From JAADCS01 sp964473735 (GTDB lineage: Bacteria > Hydrothermota > Hydrothermia > LBFQ01): DNA of 9,855 nucleotides. Positions within the stretch are counted from its first letter, which is position 1; each line of letters begins with the position of its first letter. The translations under genes and the position numbers were made by a program. Below the pieces are notes generated by a model. The model saw only the letters and a list, made by a program, of their open reading frames with translations, did no database searches and was not told the DNA's origin. Of the stretch, positions 6,730-9,855 are shown piece by piece. The stretch covers positions 1 through 9,855 of the forward strand of contig CAYYQD010000062.1 of NCBI GenBank assembly GCA_964473735.1, given 5' to 3'.

Positions 6730-8183
6730 CAGTGTAGAACGCTCACTATAATTCCCGCCACCTTGTCCGTGAAGTTGAGGAAGGGCATCGGATAGACCCC
6801 GATCCAGATCACGAAGACGGCGAGGGACGCCAGTATAAGGACCTCACGGAAGGATAGGTCGGGCATCTTCGCACTCTCGGGATCCAGCTTTCCGAACACC
6901 ACCCTCTTCACGAGAGATAGCATGTATATGGCTGCCACTATAACGCCGGGTGCGGCCAGATAGCCCCAGAGGGGGTTAAACTTGTAAGCCCCTATCATAC
7001 TCAGGAACTCTCCCACGAAACCGGAGAGTCCGGGTAGTCCTATGGAGGCCAGCGCCATGAACCCGAAGAAGGCCGAGAGGTTGGGCACCCCGTTGGCTAT
7101 ACCGGAGTAGTCCCTTATCAGGCGGGTATGTCTCCTCTCGTAGAGCATACCCACTATGAAGAACAGGGCCCCCGTGGTTAAGCCGTGGCTTATCATGACC
7201 AGCACCGCTCCCTGTATGCCTATGGGGTTTCCGGAGGCTATACCCAACATGGCGAAGCCCATGTGGGCGACCGAGGAGTAGGCCACCAGCTTCTTCATGT
7301 CGGACTGGACCCACGCCATCAGGCCGCCGTATATGATACCGATTATGGCCAGCACGGCTATGAGGCCTCTGTAAGCCTCAAACCCCGCCGGGAATAGGGG
7401 CATGGAGTACCTCAAAAAGCCGAAGGTACCCATCTTGAGGAGTATCCCCGCCAGTATGACGGAGCCGGCGGTAGGGGCCTCAACGTGGGCGTCCGGTAGC
7501 CACGTGTGGAAGGGGAACATTGGGACCTTTATCATGAAGCCTATGGAGAAGGCCAGAAAGAGGATCCTCTGAATATCGGCAGCGGCCCCGGGAAGGGTCT
7601 GGAGGAGGGTGGGGTAGTCAAAGGTGCCGTAGTTGAGGTAGATCCAGATTATGGCCGCCAACATGGGGACGGATCCGACCGCCGTGTAGATCAGGAACTT
7701 GAAGGCGGCATACACGCGGTTCTCGTGTCCCCAGAGGGCTATCAGGATGAACATGGGTACGAGCTGAGCCTCCCAGAAGATGAAGAACTGGATGACGTTG
7801 AGGGAGGCGAAAACGCCTATCATGGCCGTCTCTAAGAGCAGCATGGTTATGACGTAGGCCTGAACCTTCTCCTTGATGTAGTTGTAAGAGGAGACTATGC
7901 CCAAGAAGGTCAGGAAGGTGGTCAGGAGGATCAGGATGAGGGCCAACCCGTCTATCCCTACGTAATACGGGGCGTTCTCAAGGCCGAAGAAGACGTACCT
8001 CTCCACGAACTGGAACTCAGCCGCCCGGCTGAAGTCAAACCCGGCGAGGAGCCCCAGAGAGAATAGGAGCTCCATTAAGGTCACAAACGTAGCGTAAACC
8101 CAGTAGGTCCTTCTCCACTCCGGTCTAAAGAAAAATAGCGGTACGGCCGCGAGAAGCGGGAAGAAGATCACAAGGCTCAGCAT
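6729..8183 (-). CDS. nuoM: NADH-quinone oxidoreductase subunit M (complex I antiporter-like)
   Basis: A 484-residue inner-membrane protein with about 14 hydrophobic segments, one of the three proton-pumping antiporter-like subunits of complex I. Residues equivalent to the E. coli NuoM proton path can be picked out: Glu138 in FIFWEAQLVPM (E144), Lys219 in IKVPMFPFHTWLPDAH (K234), Lys250 in ILLKMG (K265) and Glu392 in GFVGEFLS (E407). The HTWLPDAHVEAPTAGSV block is diagnostic of this antiporter family, and the EAQLVPMF context favours NuoM over NuoL or NuoN. No other nuo gene is visible. nuoL, which normally precedes nuoM, is replaced by a 358-bp divergent gap, so the complex I genes are split in this genome, or the enzyme is a related membrane oxidoreductase. 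First gene of the operon with gmk and the TPR gene. Confidence 0.95.
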   Translation of the reverse strand: MLSLVIFFPLLAAVPLFFFRPEWRRTYWVYATFVTLMELLFSLGLLAGFDFSRAAEFQFVERYVFFGLENAPYYVGIDGLALILILLTTFLTFLGIVSSYNYIKEKVQAYVITMLLLETAMIGVFASLNVIQFFIFWEAQLVPMFILIALWGHENRVYAAFKFLIYTAVGSVPMLAAIIWIYLNYGTFDYPTLLQTLPGAAADIQRILFLAFSIGFMIKVPMFPFHTWLPDAHVEAPTAGSVILAGILLKMGTFGFLRYSMPLFPAGFEAYRGLIAVLAIIGIIYGGLMAWVQSDMKKLVAYSSVAHMGFAMLGIASGNPIGIQGAVLVMISHGLTTGALFFIVGMLYERRHTRLIRDYSGIANGVPNLSAFFGFMALASIGLPGLSGFVGEFLSMIGAYKFNPLWGYLAAPGVIVAAIYMLSLVKRVVFGKLDPESAKMPDLSFREVLILASLAVFVIWIGVYPMPFLNFTDKVAGIIVSVLH

Positions 8184-8191
8184 AGACGGGG

Positions 8192-8197
8192 ATTATA
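8192..8197 (-). promoter_or_regulatory. -10 box of the nuoM-gmk-TPR operon, predicted leaderless start
   Basis: On the minus strand a perfect TATAAT is followed by CCCCGTCT (8 bases) and the nuoM ATG at 8183. The arrangement is the same as for rpmI and the metallophosphoesterase. No Shine-Dalgarno sequence fits between box and ATG, and no -35 consensus is seen. Fifteen bases upstream lies the palindrome at 8213-8224, where a -35 or an operator would sit. Confidence 0.65.
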
Positions 8198-8212
8198 CTG
8201 TGGTAGAGCAGG

Positions 8213-8224
8213 GGAGGTACCTCC
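8213..8224. promoter_or_regulatory. 12-bp palindrome upstream of the nuoM promoter
   Basis: GGAGGTACCTCC is perfectly self-complementary and overlaps the -35 position of the predicted nuoM promoter. It shares the GGTACC core with the 38-bp repeats and with GGGTACCC (1663-1670) beside the metallophosphoesterase promoter. An operator role is a guess, because GGTACC also occurs inside several genes here. Confidence 0.25.
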
Positions 8225-8337
8225 GATGGAGGGAAATCCTATATCCGAAGGGGTTGCTTCCGGCGGTACGATAGATGCCCTCAAAGGCGAAGCCATGGTA
8301 CGAGCGCACTCTGAGGGATACTCTTCACCTTCGGTCG

Positions 8338-8343
8338 TATAAT
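8338..8343 (+). promoter_or_regulatory. -10 box, plus strand, upstream of the regulator gene
   Basis: A perfect TATAAT in the divergent gap, about 200 bases before the gene at 8542. An ATG follows after exactly 8 bases (ATGCGAAG), the spacing found at the three gene starts. It could drive the 418-residue regulator with a leader of about 190 bases, a leaderless 23-codon ORF, or both. No -35 is recognisable. Confidence 0.45.
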
Positions 8344-8351
8344 ATGCGAAG

Positions 8352-8423
8352 ATGCCTGTACGGACGGCGGGGGGGAACACTTCAAACCCGGGACTTCTTC
8401 AAGGAGGGTGCCTTTGCGATTGA
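8352..8423 (+). CDS. Possible leaderless small ORF, 23 codons
   Basis: MPVRTAGGNTSNPGLLQGGC is followed by LCD and a TGA stop. The only argument for it is position: its ATG is 8 bases after a perfect TATAAT, as for the leaderless genes here. The composition (Gly, Cys, Pro, Thr) is unlike the other proteins of the window and no family is recognised. It is not in frame with the gene at 8542. It may be a leader peptide, a small protein or chance. Confidence 0.2.
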   Translation: MPVRTAGGNTSNPGLLQGGCLCD

Positions 8424-8530
8424 TAACGACGCCGAAAACGGAGGAGGGGGGAGATCCTATCCGTGCTTGGGTGGGACGGGGAAACGCTCCCAACACCTTC
8501 CCTACGTTTAAGTCGTCCCCCCATAATGCG

Positions 8531-8537
8531 GGAGGTG
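8531..8537 (+). promoter_or_regulatory. Shine-Dalgarno sequence of the regulator gene
   Basis: GGAGGTG lies 4 bases before the ATG at 8542, with GGAGG ending 6 bases before it. This is the only textbook ribosome-binding site at a gene start in the window. It fixes the start and implies a leadered mRNA. A CATAAT at 8522-8527 is too close to the site to be a good promoter for it. Confidence 0.7.
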
Positions 8538-8541
8538 GAGG

Positions 8542-9798
8542 ATGATAAACATAGAGGAGCTCTGGAAGGATAACCGTATATACGCCGCTTACAGGGAGGC
8601 TAAGAAGCGTCTGAAAAAGCACTTCAGCGGCCAGAACCTGTACTACGTCCTTGAGACCCTGGTGGACCTCGGGGACGTTGAGAAGCAGAGGTACTACCTT
8701 GATATGTGGAGGAAAAGAGGGGGAGACGACCGCTTTATAACATGGGAACTCTACGTTCATGCCAGCACCCTCAACGTTGCCGCCCTTAAGGAGACCCTAT
8801 TCAGGGTGGATAACCTGATAATAAGGGCCGATATTCTGGGATCCCAGCTGGGCCAAACCGACGAAGCGTTGAGCCTGCTTGAGCGCGTCAAAAGGGATCG
8901 CCTATTCGTGGAGCGCTACGATAACCCGGAGGTGTGGGAGCTGGTAGTGGCAACCATAGAGAGCAAGCTGAGGCTATACAGGGGGGAGGACATCAACCTG
9001 AAGGTGTTCCCCGAGTACGGAGAGCTCGGGAGAGAGGTTAAAGAGTCTCTGGAGTTCATAAGGCGTCTCCTTTCGGGGGAGCTGGAAGGTATATGCGACA
9101 GAATTGAGAGGATGGTAAACGGCTACCTATCCCGGGGATCGGTGGCCAACGCTATGAAGGTTATGAGGTACAGGGCTTTTCTGGACACGTCGGCTCTGAC
9201 ACTGGAGATGCTCGTGAATACCTTTGAGAAGTTAGGAGATAGGTTCTCGGCCCTATTGAGCAAGATATTCCTATCGTTCGTATCCGATGGGGATTTCGTG
9301 GAGGCAGGAGATATACCCGAGGAGTACGGTTTCCTGCGTGCCCACTACGACCTCATGAGGAAATACCGCTTTGGGGAGGAGTACGAGGTACCGGAGGAGC
9401 TGAAGGGGTTAGAAGACCTCTGGTGGTACGTCAGTAAAAGGAAGTACTCCAGACCTTACCTCTCCTTTGCCGGGAAACTACGGTTATACGAAGGGAAACG
9501 TGAGGTGAAGTTCCGTTCCAAAAAGGTACTGGTGACTCTGGCCTACCTCAGGCTTCTGGGTAGAGAGGCCTTAGAGGAAAATCTGGACCTGGTGTTCCCC
9601 AACGTGAAAAACCCTAAGAGGAGGCTGTATCAGGCTCTCTCGGAGTTGGGCAGGTACCGTTATCTGCCGACGGACGTAAGGATAACCCTTAGGCGTGGGA
9701 ACTTTCTGAGGGATGAGCACGATCCCTGGGCTCTGTACCTCAAGGAAGAGATAATGCAAAAATTTCCCCCCGCCGGAGGCGGGGGGAAAACACCGTAA
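8542..9798 (+). CDS. Probable regulator with C-terminal SARP/BTAD-like winged helix
   Basis: A 418-residue soluble protein. Residues 1-290 are helical with a loosely repeated pattern (for example LYYVLETLVDLGDVEKQRYY, 33-52), resembling TPR-like superhelices without clear consensus repeats. Residues 306-390 resemble the winged-helix domain of SARP/BTAD activators: a strand region LSFAGKLRLYEGKREVKF, then SKKVLVTLAYLRLLGREAL (the family's K-x4-LLA-L pattern), VFPNVKNPKRRLYQALSELG (the family's LWPD...LRQALSRLR), and a C-terminal strand pair ITLRRGNFL. In SARPs this domain is usually N-terminal and the helical domain follows, so the order here is reversed. DNA binding is inferred from this pattern only. 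The last eleven residues, FPPAGGGGKTP, are encoded by a terminator-like hairpin. It diverges from the nuoM operon, which it might regulate. Confidence 0.6.
   Translation: MINIEELWKDNRIYAAYREAKKRLKKHFSGQNLYYVLETLVDLGDVEKQRYYLDMWRKRGGDDRFITWELYVHASTLNVAALKETLFRVDNLIIRADILGSQLGQTDEALSLLERVKRDRLFVERYDNPEVWELVVATIESKLRLYRGEDINLKVFPEYGELGREVKESLEFIRRLLSGELEGICDRIERMVNGYLSRGSVANAMKVMRYRAFLDTSALTLEMLVNTFEKLGDRFSALLSKIFLSFVSDGDFVEAGDIPEEYGFLRAHYDLMRKYRFGEEYEVPEELKGLEDLWWYVSKRKYSRPYLSFAGKLRLYEGKREVKFRSKKVLVTLAYLRLLGREALEENLDLVFPNVKNPKRRLYQALSELGRYRYLPTDVRITLRRGNFLRDEHDPWALYLKEEIMQKFPPAGGGGKTP
9758..9789 (-). terminator. Intrinsic terminator for the converging minus-strand gene
   Basis: A perfect 12-bp stem (9763-9774 with 9778-9789; arm TTTCCCCCCGCC) with a 3-base loop. 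Read on the minus strand it is followed by TTTTT (9762-9758). On the plus strand no T-run follows. It lies 16 bases beyond the stop of the partial minus-strand gene at the window edge, so it is best read as that gene's terminator, although it sits inside the coding end of the plus-strand gene. Confidence 0.75.
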
Positions 9799-9805
9799 GA
9801 GGAAA

Positions 9806-9855
9806 TCACCGGAGCACGAACTTACCCACCTTCCGACCCGATTGGGTCTCAACTA
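9806..9855 (-). CDS. C-terminal fragment of a minus-strand gene
   Basis: The last 15 codons before a TGA stop (9808-9806) read VETQSGRKVGKFVLR, open to the window edge. The codon style (AAG, GTG, CTC, GAG) fits the genes here, and the probable terminator at 9758-9789 lies just downstream on the same strand, which supports a real gene end. It converges on the regulator gene with 7 bases between the two stops. The family cannot be recognised from 15 residues. Confidence 0.5.
   Translation of the reverse strand, partial: VETQSGRKVGKFVLR

Larger units (their letters stand above)
8184..8541. other. Divergent intergenic region between nuoM and the regulator gene
   Basis: A 358-bp gap holding a minus-strand TATAAT for nuoM (8192-8197), a perfect 12-bp palindrome GGAGGTACCTCC (8213-8224) that could be an operator, a plus-strand TATAAT (8338-8343) with a 23-codon ORF behind it, and a strong Shine-Dalgarno sequence ahead of the gene at 8542. 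No large ORF in it has a believable composition. Confidence 0.6.

Noticed and set aside
8281..8760. 159-codon minus-strand ORF across the divergent gap
   Set aside because: It overlaps the first 70 codons of the well-supported regulator gene in antisense and has no recognisable family or start signal.
9571..9852. 93-codon minus-strand ORF
   Set aside because: Mostly antisense to the regulator gene. The frame ending at 9806 fits the terminator position and codon style better.

Overview
The window is a piece of chromosome from a bacterium, most likely a thermophile. It holds bacterial L35 (rpmI), a bacterial LonA protease, NuoM and guanylate kinase. By eye the G+C content is in the mid-fifties. 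Proteins are rich in Glu, Arg, Lys and Tyr; Arg is mostly AGG and Ile mostly ATA, a pattern common in thermophiles. I cannot name the phylum. Nothing looks like phage, plasmid, insertion sequence, CRISPR array, tRNA or rRNA. Bases 1-724 hold no credible gene but carry two copies of a 38-bp palindromic repeat.

Layout: a calcineurin-like metallophosphoesterase runs on the minus strand (725-1645). Divergent from it, an 80-bp gap away, is a tight plus-strand operon rpmI - hsp20 - lon - slyD-like (1726-5156). This groups a ribosomal protein with a small heat-shock chaperone, an ATP-dependent protease and a peptidyl-prolyl isomerase/chaperone, so it reads as a protein-quality-control operon. A convergent gap (5157-5435) holds a third copy of the 38-bp repeat. 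A minus-strand operon nuoM - gmk - TPR protein follows (8183 down to 5436), with genes overlapping by 1 and 23 bases. A 358-bp divergent gap then leads to a plus-strand gene (8542-9798) whose C-terminus resembles the winged-helix domain of SARP/BTAD regulators. At the right edge the last codons of a minus-strand gene are visible, and its likely terminator lies inside the 3' end of the plus-strand gene.

Four signals go beyond gene content. (1) The three clear transcription-unit starts (metallophosphoesterase, rpmI, nuoM) each have a TATAAT or TAGAAT box exactly 8 bases before the ATG and no Shine-Dalgarno sequence, so their mRNAs are predicted to be leaderless. A fourth TATAAT with the same spacing precedes a 23-codon ORF. 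(2) The palindrome TCGA does not occur in the window, where about 38 would be expected; CTAG is also absent. (3) A 38-bp element with 9-bp inverted arms occurs three times, only in gene-free regions. (4) A perfect 12-bp-stem hairpin encodes the C-terminal tail of one gene while acting as a probable terminator for the converging gene.
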